From contig CAAGIR010000075.1 in NCBI GenBank assembly GCA_900769975.1, positions 1-13,652 of the forward strand: a stretch of 13,652 nucleotides of DNA, written 5' to 3'. A program made the translations under genes and the position numbers. The notes beneath the pieces were generated by a model. The model worked only from the letters and a program-made list of their open reading frames with translations. It made no database searches and had not been told where the DNA came from. The first letter of the stretch is position 1. Every line of letters starts with the position of its first letter. This document shows positions 1 to 8,300 of the stretch, piece after piece. The DNA comes from Spirochaetia bacterium (GTDB taxonomy: Bacteria > Spirochaetota > Spirochaetia > Treponematales > Treponemataceae).

Positions 1-2
1 AA

Positions 3-89
3 CTCATTGACGATTTTATATTTTATTACAATAATGAGCGTATCCAGCAAAATCTTGGCTGGAAAACTCCAACCGAGACAGCTGCTTAA
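3..89 (+). CDS. IS3-family transposase (OrfB), C-terminal 28 residues
   Basis: This is the partial 3' end of a DDE integrase-type transposase; the reading frame enters from the left edge and stops at TAA 87-89. The visible tail reads LIDDFIFYYNNERIQQNLGW followed by KTPTETAA. The pattern 'I-x-x-[FY]-I-x-[FY]-Y-N-N-E-R-x-[HQ]-x-x-[LN]-x-x-x-[TS]-P' is the conserved end of the rve domain in IS3-family (IS150/IS3-like) OrfB proteins. This enzyme catalyses copy-out/paste-in transposition of the element. A terminal repeat follows two bases after the stop, as usual for the right end of these elements. The family call rests on motif recognition only; the subgroup cannot be named from so short a piece. 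Confidence 0.85.
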   Translation, partial: LIDDFIFYYNNERIQQNLGWKTPTETAA

Positions 90-90
90 A

Positions 91-116
91 CTGTCCTAGA
101 ATTTGGGGTCAGTTCA
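91..116 (+). mobile_element. Right terminal inverted repeat of the IS3-family element
   Basis: The sequence right after the transposase stop ends in GGGGTCAGTTCA at 105-116. Read from outside inward it begins TGAACTGACCCC, a common IS3-family end with the family's TG...CA termini. Base 116 is taken as the last base of the element because the CA dinucleotide falls there and the tail gene frame resumes immediately after. The left end and any target-site duplication lie outside the window. Confidence 0.7.
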
Positions 117-661
117 GCTCATTCTTCCCTGCAAAAGCTAAGGTTGGAGAACTCTATCCAGCACTTGGAACAGAAGTTCTTTCAGCAGGTGATAAGGTTA
201 AAAAACTTAACCTTACTCACGTTGCAGACTGTACCGGCTGGCAGATTGATATTACACAGTCTGAAATTGATGTAACTCGTCTTGTAGACAAGTTCAAGAA
301 ATACCGACTCGGTAAAAAGGATGCAAGTGGAACCGTTAATTCCATTATGACTCTCGGAGTTTCAGATGAAGCAGATGGAATGATTGCTAAAACAATCAAA
401 ACATTCCGCCGCAAGATTGAAGGTTCAAGTTCAACTGTAACCATTACCGATGTAGCAAACGAACCTGTATACTTCCTCGGTTATGTAAACAAGACAGATG
501 TTCCTGGCGAAACAGAAGCTTTTATTTTTGGTCAGGTATACCTGTTCAATGTAAAGCTCGGAGGTTCAACCGGAAACGCACAGAGCTTCGACTCTTCAAT
601 GCGTCTTACAGGTCAGGACCCAGTATTCTATAGTCTTGATATTCCAGGACTTACATCATAG
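117..661 (+). pseudogene. Phage major tail (tail tube) protein gene, 5' end removed by the IS element
   Basis: An open frame runs from the IS boundary to TAG 659-661 and encodes about 181 residues, beginning SFFPAKAKVGELYPAL. The first in-frame ATG is only at 347, in mid-domain, so the natural start has been displaced. The protein is beta-rich, with a GxVNSIMTLGVSDEADGM stretch and the C-terminal segment FGQVYLFNVKLGGSTG (about residues 139-154 of the fragment). Its place directly before a tail assembly chaperone and a tape measure gene is the standard position of the tail tube protein in siphophage maps, and that is the main basis for the call. If the missing 5' part is separated by the IS, no functional tail tube can be made from this copy unless the IS supplies a start. 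The next gene begins 9 bp after the stop. Confidence 0.7.
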
Positions 662-670
662 GAGAAAGAA

Positions 671-1075
671 ATGGTAATTACAGTTTCTAAGGTTAAGACA
701 TTCGAACCAGAATTCAACGGAAACAAAGATCTTCCGGCAACTGAAAGAATTGTCGTAAAATACAAGAATCCTACAGTCGCAATGCGCGAACGTCTCATTG
801 CCCGCCCGGAAGTAAAAAGCCACGCGGACACAGATGGAAAGCTCGACGGTGTAGACATCGTGATGGGAGAAATCAACAAGGCAGCTGCCTTGCGTGAAAT
901 GCTCGTTTCAATCTCAGGCTGTGCTTATGCAGATGAAAGTGGAACAGAACATTCCATCAACAATGCAAAGGAGCTTATGGAAGCCCCTTCAGAGTTCAAC
1001 GAACTTACAGATGAAATCGTCAAGAAGTTTGAAGAAGAACTAAACAAGAAGGTGGACGAAAAAAACTCCAAATAG
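671..1075 (+). CDS. Tail assembly chaperone, short (gpG-like) form
   Basis: This 134-residue acidic protein starts at ATG 671 behind a good AGGAG ribosome binding site (660-664). It ends in a lysine/glutamate-rich helix (EEELNKKVDEKNSK). Its size, its place between the tail tube and tape measure genes, and the frameshift signal at its 3' end all match the lambda gpG family. In that family the short form and the longer frameshifted form together coat the tape measure protein during tail assembly and leave before the virion is finished. The sequence itself has no motif I can name, so the role rests on position and on the frameshift architecture. Confidence 0.75.
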   Translation: MVITVSKVKTFEPEFNGNKDLPATERIVVKYKNPTVAMRERLIARPEVKSHADTDGKLDGVDIVMGEINKAAALREMLVSISGCAYADESGTEHSINNAKELMEAPSEFNELTDEIVKKFEEELNKKVDEKNSK

Positions 1076-1392
1076 CCTTCCGCGCCTACAAGGAAGGCAT
1101 TTACAAGCACGAGTATAAAGGCAGGCGTGCAGAAGTTCTGTGGAACACACACGTCAAAGATGAAGAGGGAAAAGAAATATTCATTAAACGTTCCGAAATA
1201 AAAGGTTACCTTGATGAATACTTCTGGAGTGCCCTCAACATCTACTTTATGACAGAGAACATGAGCTGTCTGCCTTTTTCCGGCGGCTGGGCTGAACAGC
1301 CCGACGAAATTACTACGGTAATTGCACTCTTTCGTGTGGAACAGAGCAAATGGGAAGCCGAAGAGTGGGAAAAAACAAAGAATAAAAAGTAA
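671..1392 (+). CDS. Tail assembly chaperone, -1 frameshift product (gpGT-like), 240 aa predicted
   Basis: Slippage by -1 at A AAA AAC (1060-1066) lets ribosomes bypass the TAG at 1073 and read on in an overlapping frame to TAA 1390-1392. That gives 132 residues of the short form plus 108 new ones, starting LQIAFRAYKEGIYKHEY and ending in a charged EAEEWEKTKNKK tail. The extra frame has no ATG until about 1249 and no ribosome binding site of its own, so frameshifting is the natural way to express it. In lambda the T extension recruits tail tube subunits while the G part holds the tape measure. The same division of labour is inferred here. The segment ends just before a strong terminator. Confidence 0.8.
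1060..1098 (+). promoter_or_regulatory. Programmed -1 ribosomal frameshift signal (slippery heptamer plus stem-loop)
   Basis: The heptamer A AAA AAC lies in the correct phase relative to the 671 frame (GAA AAA AAC). After an 8-nt spacer, GCCTTCC (1075-1081) pairs perfectly with GGAAGGC (1092-1098) around a 10-nt loop. Heptamer type, phase, spacer length and hairpin all match known efficient -1 sites, and the -1 frame stays open for 108 codons. Confidence 0.88.
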
Positions 1393-1398
1393 TTTAGA

Positions 1399-1431
1399 GC
1401 GCAGAAAGAATGTTTTCTGCGCCTTTTTTTT
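1399..1431 (+). terminator. Intrinsic terminator after the tail chaperone genes
   Basis: GCGCAGAAA (1399-1407) pairs perfectly with TTTCTGCGC (1414-1422) around a 6-nt loop, followed by C and eight T residues (1424-1431). It starts 7 bp after the stop of the frameshifted frame. It implies that the tape measure and downstream genes need a separate promoter or antitermination. Confidence 0.88.
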
Positions 1432-1444
1432 GCCCTAATTACAG

Positions 1445-1476
1445 TGATTAATAAACTCTTAAACTATACTTAATCA
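1445..1476 (+). promoter_or_regulatory. Possible promoter/operator before the tape measure gene
   Basis: Between the terminator and the next start codon lies a TATACT hexamer (1465-1470) that could be a -10 box, but no good -35 box sits at a proper distance. It is flanked by a perfect inverted repeat, TGATTAA (1445-1451) and TTAATCA (1470-1476), and a further GATTAA occurs at 1481-1486. The repeat could be a regulator's operator. The call is tentative because the region is AT-rich and short. Confidence 0.3.
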
Positions 1477-1516
1477 CAAAGATTAACCCCCACCTCTTTA
1501 TCTTTGCGGATTTTGA

Positions 1517-4500
1517 ATGGATAAAAAAACTCTCGAAATACAAATAAAGCTTCTCGCAAATCAGGCTCTTTCCAAGGTCAAAGAGTTTAGCAACGATATA
1601 AAAAACGCAGCTGACAAAGCAAAAGGTTTTACAGGAGATGCAAAAGGTGTATCTACCAGCATAAAAACCATGCAGGCAGAAGCTCAGCGTACAGCAAATC
1701 AGATGAAACTTTTCGGTCTTACTTCATCAGACTTACGCAATGCAACACAGAATCTTAAAAAGACAATCCTGGACCTTACAGACAGTGGTCTAAAGCCAGA
1801 ATCAGAGGAAGTTCAGAATCTTGTTCAAAAATATAAGGAACTCGAAGAGCAGACAAATAGAGCTGAAGCTTCAGAACAGGGACTTTTCGGAGTTATCGGA
1901 AAACTCAAGAATGAAATAGGCTCACTTGCAGCCGTAGCCGCTGCCGTAAAGGTGGACCAGGCAGTTGCAGACCTTGCAAAATCTTCACTTGATGTAAACA
2001 ACTCATTCCAGAAAATCAAAGACGACTTCGGAATAATGCTTGGAGATGTAGAAGCCGGAATCGGGCTTTTTAACGAGCTTCAGGAGTTTAACTTCTGGAC
2101 TCCGTTCGATATTGAGCAGACTTCACAAGCTGCAAAGGTTCTTGTTTCTGCAAAAGTGCCTCTCAAAGATTTAACAGAGTATCTTACACGTTTCGGTGAA
2201 ATTGCTCAGGGTGACGCACAGAAATTCCAGTCATACATAAACGCATTTTCAAAGGCAAGTGCTAAAGGCAAAGCCGACATGGAAGTGCTCAACGTTTACA
2301 CAGATCAGGGCGTACAGATTTTGGATGCACTCGGTCAGCAGCTTGGAAAGACTTCTGCAGAAATAGTAAAGATGGCGAGCGAAGGAAAAATCAGTTTCCA
2401 GGATTTAGATAATGCTTTAAATGCCCTTGCTTCAGAAGGCGGTCTTTATTACGGAACTCTTGAAAAAGCCGCAATGAGACTTGATGCCGTACAGGCAGGT
2501 TTGCAGGAATCTGTAAAATCACTCAAGGCTAGTTTTGGACAAATGCTTGCTCCTGCAGTTTCCTCTGTTCTTTCAGTATTTACAAACCTTGTAGATAAAA
2601 TTAACAGTTCTCCAATTCTCAAAGGTCTTCTTGCGGGGGCAATTGCAGCCATTACAGTTGCAGTAAATGCCCTTGCTGTCGTTGCAATCGTAAAACTCAT
2701 TGCAAGTGTTAAGGCAGCAATCATTGCTGTTACAGGTCTCGGCATTGCTATCAATACAGCAATGCCGATAATCGGTGCAATCTCTGTAGTTGTAGGTGTA
2801 GTAACAACTGCACTTGCTGCAAATGCGAGTGCACACCAGAAAGCTGCCGATGCAGCCGCTGAGCATGCCAAGAAGATGAAAGAGCTAGACAATTCTTACA
2901 AAGACTGGCTCAAAACTGCAAATCAGTCAGAGGCAATGGTGGCTTATGAAAACTACAGTAATCAGGCTGCAAGTCAGAGAACAACAGTAAATAACCTAAA
3001 GAATAAACTGGCGAATACACAGGAATATACAACTGTCTCACAAAGAAGACATGAATATCAGAAAAAAAATCCGGAATATGACAAACTGAAAACTCAAGTG
3101 AAAGAAGCTGAGGATTTACTTGCAGACTATGAACAGAAAAGAGATGCTGCAAGCCGTCGTATTACACAGGCACAGAAAGAAGATCAGCAGAAACTCAAAG
3201 ACCATGCAGCACAAATGATAGAAGCTGCCTCAAAGCTTGGTACTGAATGGCAGAATAAGCTTGTTTTAGAAAATGCTAAAAGCCCTATAGAAAAGCTTCA
3301 GTTTGAACAGCAACAGGCATTAGAAAAACTTGCTGAAAAAGCATCTTCCCTATATGACGGGGATATAAACAAATGGGATGCCTACCTTACAGAAAAAGCT
3401 GCCCTTAATGAATATTACAACAAGAAAATTGAAGATGAAAATAAAAAAATAGCAGATGATGCTGAAAAGGAAGCTGAAAAGGCGAAAAAAATTCTTCAAG
3501 ACTGGATAGACAAAGGTGATCCGATAGGAGACTTGGAGCGCCAGAGAGCAGCTGCTCAGAAAGAACTTGCAGACTCTGCTAAAAAGTTATTTGGCGAAAA
3601 TTATAAAACACAGGAAAACTATATACGCGCTAACAAGGAACTAGAAAAGGAATACGACGAAAAAATAGCAGCTGCAAAAGAAAAACAGTTAAAAGATTAC
3701 AGTTCTAAGTGGGAACAATTACTCAGAAATATTCAACAGAATCTTGAAAGAGCCATGTCAGACAATAACCTCCCGGCAGCAGCCGGATATGCTGCACAGG
3801 GAGCTGCACTTCAAGGAACTCAAAACACAGAAGCTGGGCAGGTGGCTCAGGGTTTTTCAAACGGTGGAGTTCTTGGAGGTATTGTTTCTATCATACAGGC
3901 TTTTGTAGGAGCAATTATAAAAGCAATTGAAGCTCTCGAAAACGGACAAAAAGTATTGAATTTTATTTCGACAATTGTTGGAAAGATTTTTGAAGTAATC
4001 GGCCCTCTTGTAGATGAAGCATTAGGCCCAACTGTCAGACTACTTGAACTTTTAGGAACAACGATAGGAAAACTCTTAAAACCTTTAGCATATTTTGCGG
4101 CAGAATTTGCAAAAAATGAAACATTCATAAGAACAATATCAGTTATTCTTGAAGGATTGTGTCAGCTTCTCGACATCCTTTTTCAGGTTCTTCAACCAAT
4201 TATTGATGTCATTATTCAGATACTCAAGATTTTCGGTTATATTGCAAACCCTGCTGGAATCATAGCGGACCAGTTGTATAAGACAGCAGAAGACATAGAA
4301 AAGATTAATGATGAAATGGAAAAGCAGCAGGAAATGCTCAAAAAGAAATACCAGAGAATGCAGGATGCCGTAAAAGAACAACTCGACAGTCAGCTTGCAG
4401 CTCTTAAGAGCCAGTACGAGCTCGGTCTCATTTCACGTGAACAGTACGAGAAGCAGGCAGAAAAATATGCATCAGATGCGGATGAGAAAATCTATGCACT

Positions 4501-5335
4501 TGAAAAAGAGATGAATAAAAAATTGGAAGAGATAAAAAATAATACAAAAGACACTGCTGACTCAACAGAGAAAACTTCAGAAGAAGCAACAAGTGCAGGT
4601 CTGAAACTAGGTGACATGAATCTTGGACTTGGCAATATTACTGAAGCCATTTCTGGAATTAACGAACTTGTAACATCAAGCATAACTACTATGACAAATA
4701 CTATTACAAGCTCAATTACAAGTCTGACATCCTCAATTACTGATAGTATTTCAAATAGCATATCTGGTGTTACAAGCTCAATTACAAGTCTGAACTCAGC
4801 TATAACAGATTCTATTGTAAAGATTATTGAAGCCATTACAAGTGTTACTACAGGTCTTTTAGGCGGTGGTGTAATACCAGGACTGGGCGGTGGTTCTGGA
4901 GGAGTTTCTTTGCCTGTCATACCTACCATATCGTCAGATCTAGCACAAACTGGAGTCTCTATCCTTACAGGAGGCCTTGTTGATACACACGATTCTGTCG
5001 GAGATAACATTGCAAACGTTCTAACCGGAGGTATTTGGAGTGGTGTTAAGAATTTGTTTGGATGGGATGTAGGTTCCTGGAGCATTCCAGAAGACCAGTT
5101 GGCAGTGGTTCATCAGGGTGAAATCATTGTTCCCCGCACTTTCTCTGAAGGAATTCGTCGAGGAGATCTGTCACTATCTAGTAATGGGTACAATAATAAA
5201 TCAGAATCTCCGCTTTATGTAACCGTTAATGTCGGCGGTTCTGTTGTTACAGAAAATCAGCTGATAGACTCTGTTTACAACGGTATCAGAAAAGGAATCA
5301 ATTCAAAGCGTTATAGTCCGCTTGGAGCTGCTTAA
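1517..5335 (+). CDS. Phage tail tape measure protein, 1272 aa
   Basis: This protein sets tail length and takes part in DNA delivery. A helical N-terminus (1-150) is followed by a segment at about 155-355 that looks like the tape-measure N-terminal domain family (NSFQKIKDDFGIMLGD, FNFWTPFDIEQTSQAAKVLV, and a Q-Y-I-N-A-F-S-K-A-x-A-K-G motif near 238-250). A hydrophobic stretch spans about 367-436, long coiled-coil helices about 440-760, and two further hydrophobic blocks about 778-865 and 870-915. A second coiled coil lies around 930-1020, and a Ser/Thr/Ile-rich repeat region follows at about 1040-1115. The C-terminus carries DQLAVVHQGEIIVPRTF, a phrase typical of tape measure ends. ATG 1517 has only a weak upstream ribosome binding site. 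The TAA overlaps the next ATG by one base (TAATG), implying translational coupling. Confidence 0.93.
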   Translation: MDKKTLEIQIKLLANQALSKVKEFSNDIKNAADKAKGFTGDAKGVSTSIKTMQAEAQRTANQMKLFGLTSSDLRNATQNLKKTILDLTDSGLKPESEEVQNLVQKYKELEEQTNRAEASEQGLFGVIGKLKNEIGSLAAVAAAVKVDQAVADLAKSSLDVNNSFQKIKDDFGIMLGDVEAGIGLFNELQEFNFWTPFDIEQTSQAAKVLVSAKVPLKDLTEYLTRFGEIAQGDAQKFQSYINAFSKASAKGKADMEVLNVYTDQGVQILDALGQQLGKTSAEIVKMASEGKISFQDLDNALNALASEGGLYYGTLEKAAMRLDAVQAGLQESVKSLKASFGQMLAPAVSSVLSVFTNLVDKINSSPILKGLLAGAIAAITVAVNALAVVAIVKLIASVKAAIIAVTGLGIAINTAMPIIGAISVVVGVVTTALAANASAHQKAADAAAEHAKKMKELDNSYKDWLKTANQSEAMVAYENYSNQAASQRTTVNNLKNKLANTQEYTTVSQRRHEYQKKNPEYDKLKTQVKEAEDLLADYEQKRDAASRRITQAQKEDQQKLKDHAAQMIEAASKLGTEWQNKLVLENAKSPIEKLQFEQQQALEKLAEKASSLYDGDINKWDAYLTEKAALNEYYNKKIEDENKKIADDAEKEAEKAKKILQDWIDKGDPIGDLERQRAAAQKELADSAKKLFGENYKTQENYIRANKELEKEYDEKIAAAKEKQLKDYSSKWEQLLRNIQQNLERAMSDNNLPAAAGYAAQGAALQGTQNTEAGQVAQGFSNGGVLGGIVSIIQAFVGAIIKAIEALENGQKVLNFISTIVGKIFEVIGPLVDEALGPTVRLLELLGTTIGKLLKPLAYFAAEFAKNETFIRTISVILEGLCQLLDILFQVLQPIIDVIIQILKIFGYIANPAGIIADQLYKTAEDIEKINDEMEKQQEMLKKKYQRMQDAVKEQLDSQLAALKSQYELGLISREQYEKQAEKYASDADEKIYALEKEMNKKLEEIKNNTKDTADSTEKTSEEATSAGLKLGDMNLGLGNITEAISGINELVTSSITTMTNTITSSITSLTSSITDSISNSISGVTSSITSLNSAITDSIVKIIEAITSVTTGLLGGGVIPGLGGGSGGVSLPVIPTISSDLAQTGVSILTGGLVDTHDSVGDNIANVLTGGIWSGVKNLFGWDVGSWSIPEDQLAVVHQGEIIVPRTFSEGIRRGDLSLSSNGYNNKSESPLYVTVNVGGSVVTENQLIDSVYNGIRKGINSKRYSPLGAA
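4704..4793 (+). repeat. 24-bp direct repeat with 66-bp period inside the tape measure gene
   Basis: Two identical 24-bp copies (4704-4727 and 4770-4793, each starting TTACAAGCTCAATTACAAGT) are spaced 66 bp apart. They encode a 22-residue SSITSL-type unit in the low-complexity Ser/Thr/Ile region. The in-frame spacing means that recombination between copies would change tape length by 22 residues without breaking the frame. Confidence 0.85.
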
Positions 5336-8300
5336 TGAATTACATTTATATACCGTCTCTGAATGCAAAATATTATCCGCTTTCTCTTACTTTAAGAAGT
5401 GCAGAACTGAATGAAGAGCTTCAGCATGTAGAAGCTTACTGCGATGCAAAGCTTGAGTTTGAACCTGTGCTTTTTCGGCTGCTGTGTACTCAAAAAAACA
5501 TTCCAGCTGTTATTAAAAAAGATGAAGATAATACCGTTGTTTTTTCAGGCATAATCAGCAATGATATTTCATGGAGTGATGAAGGAAATCCAACTCCGAT
5601 AAGTGATATACAGGTCAAAATCAGCGATAATACATATCTCCTTGAAAAAAAGACAGCCGGTGAAATTTCAATTATTTCATCAACTCTCAAAGCTGTTGTT
5701 CAGAAAATTGCAACAGACTGTAATATCACTGTAGCCGATTACAGCGACACGGAACAGGTCAACATTCAGGCCTTTGTCCTGGATAAAGATAAGCAGTATT
5801 TTACAGCCTTGAATGCAATTCTTTTCCAGCACTGCTATTTTTTTAAGTTTGACGAAAACGGTCATCTTGTAGTTTCAAAGCTTTCAGAGATTCCAGAAAA
5901 TCAGATTCAGCTGACAAATGAAGATTTTTATACTGCACCAAAAATTTCAAAGAGTTCAAAAAACTATGACAAAGTAAACGTAAAATATAATACTCTCACA
6001 AAAAAGAGAAATGAACAGGTATATTTTGCAGGAAATGATTTAGATTCTGAATCTCATGTTATCCCAATCACTCTACGCCCTGGACAGTATTATCCATACG
6101 AATCAGACCCAGTTCAAGAAGCGCGAGACGGCAAAGTTCAACAGACCTTTGAATCCGGCTATGCTGAAAGTTATACGACATATTCCGGTGAAACAAAGTA
6201 CCGACGTTCTCAGAAAACAACACTGTTATATACAGAAAATCATTATGTAGTTCAGGACTGGGCAGGTTCTATTGTAATCGACAGAACAGAGTTCGGCTCT
6301 CGTCAGGCATCTGTGAGACTTCGCAATACAAGCGCAACTCAGGACGCTCAGCTTTATCAGCTTGCAATCCGCGCCGATGCCTATTACAGAACTGCTGACT
6401 GTTCTGTGACCTGTGGAACTGGAAGTAATGAATTCACTTATGAATCTGAGTATATTTATAGTTCCTCTGTTGCAGAAAACCTTGCGAGACTTTTAAGCAG
6501 ATTCTTTATAAACACAAGCTTTAAGATTTCTGGAGCAATATCAAGAAGTCTTCCTGTAGGTTCTTATGTAAAAGTTGATACCGGTGATTCAGGCTTTATT
6601 TGTAACTGCCTTGTGCTCGCCTGTTCTTATGATGAGTATGAAGAAAAGTATTCTGTTTCACTTGTCTCTTATGGAGATGTTTCTGTAGACATTACAAGAA
6701 CACAGTATCAGTCTTCTGTGGGAGACTCAAACTATAATATTATCGACAGCCTTATAACCGGTTCTGAAAGTACAGCAATACACTTTCCTGCAGCACGGGT
6801 CCCACAAAATCTTGTCGCCATTGCCTCAAAAGATTCTATTACGCTTTCCTGTACATTCGCAAACAACGGAATTTCTACAGCAAGCAAGATTATCTGGGCA
6901 ATTAAAAAACCGTCTCAGACATGGGATTCATGTATTCAATTTACCAGCACGTTCGACACATTTTATCAGTTTAATCGTGCATCCGATGGCTTCCCCGAAG
7001 CTTCTGCCCTTTCAGACTGGCAGGTTCGTGCCAAGTCAATTAACAGCTTTAACAAGCAGTCTGAATGGTCTGAATCGATTTTTATAGATGTCTCAAATTA
7101 TGGAACATGGATTCCACAACTTCCAGATGTTAGCGTTACAGAGGCAAAAAGAGTTGTTTCAATGTCCTTTAAGCAGCCTCCAAGAGCCGATTTAAAGGAG
7201 CTTTACGGAGAATTAAATTATGGCATTTTGATAAGAAAATTATCAGATTCACAGTGGTATACTCCGGCAACAGACTTTGATCCGACAGCTTCAGAAGATA
7301 ATTATAAGGACAATTCATCAACTGAAGTTGTAGTCTCAAATTATTTCAGTCAGTCATTGCCTTTGGATGGTCAAAATCTGAAAGCCTATAAATGTTACAG
7401 TTACACGGTTTATCCTGGAGAAGATTTGAAAAAGAATCAAAAGACTGTTTATAAAAGCAATCTTGATGATTATTCAATTCCTTCCTCTGCTGATATTGTT
7501 TATGACAGTGACGGTCGTACAATTCTGCAGGTTTCCTGGAATATAAATGAGGATGGTGCCGTTCTGTATTTCAGCTGTGAAAGAGTAGATATGCCATCCC
7601 CTCAAGATACACCATATCTATATAAAATTTCAGTAACAAACAAAACAACAGGTGTAAGAATACAGGATACAAAACAGGTCTCAGCAACAGCAAGAGCAAA
7701 CTCTATCGGCGATATTGTTGCAAATGCAATTACTGCAAACATGCTTGCACCCGATGCAGTTACAGCTGATAAAATTGCAGCCGGAACAATCACTGCAGAA
7801 CAGATTGCTGCAATAAATCTTGCGGCAAACGGTGCTATATTTGGTGATTTATCAGCTGAAGGTTTCAAAATAGACGGCAGAAACTTCTGGGCCGGTAAGT
7901 TCTGGCAGTTCATAGACGAATACACCGGACAAACAATCACTGCTAGAAAAGGTCAGTTCTGGGCAGGTGGTAAAGACGAATATATTCATGTAAACCCGGT
8001 TGTAAATACAATAACCGGCCAGATAACTGGATATACAATTGAGTTTAAGGTTGGAAACTTTTCTGTTTCATCTCAGTATTCCTCTATCTCTGGAGAGCTT
8101 ACAATTCAAAAGAATTCAGATTCTCTGGATAGAACAAGAATCACACCAAACGGAACATATTATGAGCATAGAGAAACTGTTTCATCTTCCTGGGAAACCA
8201 TTAACAAGATGGATACAAACGGAATCTTGTCTTCGCAGATCTTTTCGCAGGACAGTCTATTTATCAGTAATCAGAATATGGCACAGAGACGTCTTCAGGG

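Noticed and set aside
2449..2892. Minus-strand ORF of 147 Ala/Thr-rich codons
   Set aside because: It is the antisense shadow of the hydrophobic alanine/valine-rich part of the tape measure protein.
4492..5085. Minus-strand ORF of 197 codons
   Set aside because: It lies fully inside the tape measure gene opposite its repetitive Ser/Thr/Ile region. Low-complexity composition explains the lack of stops.
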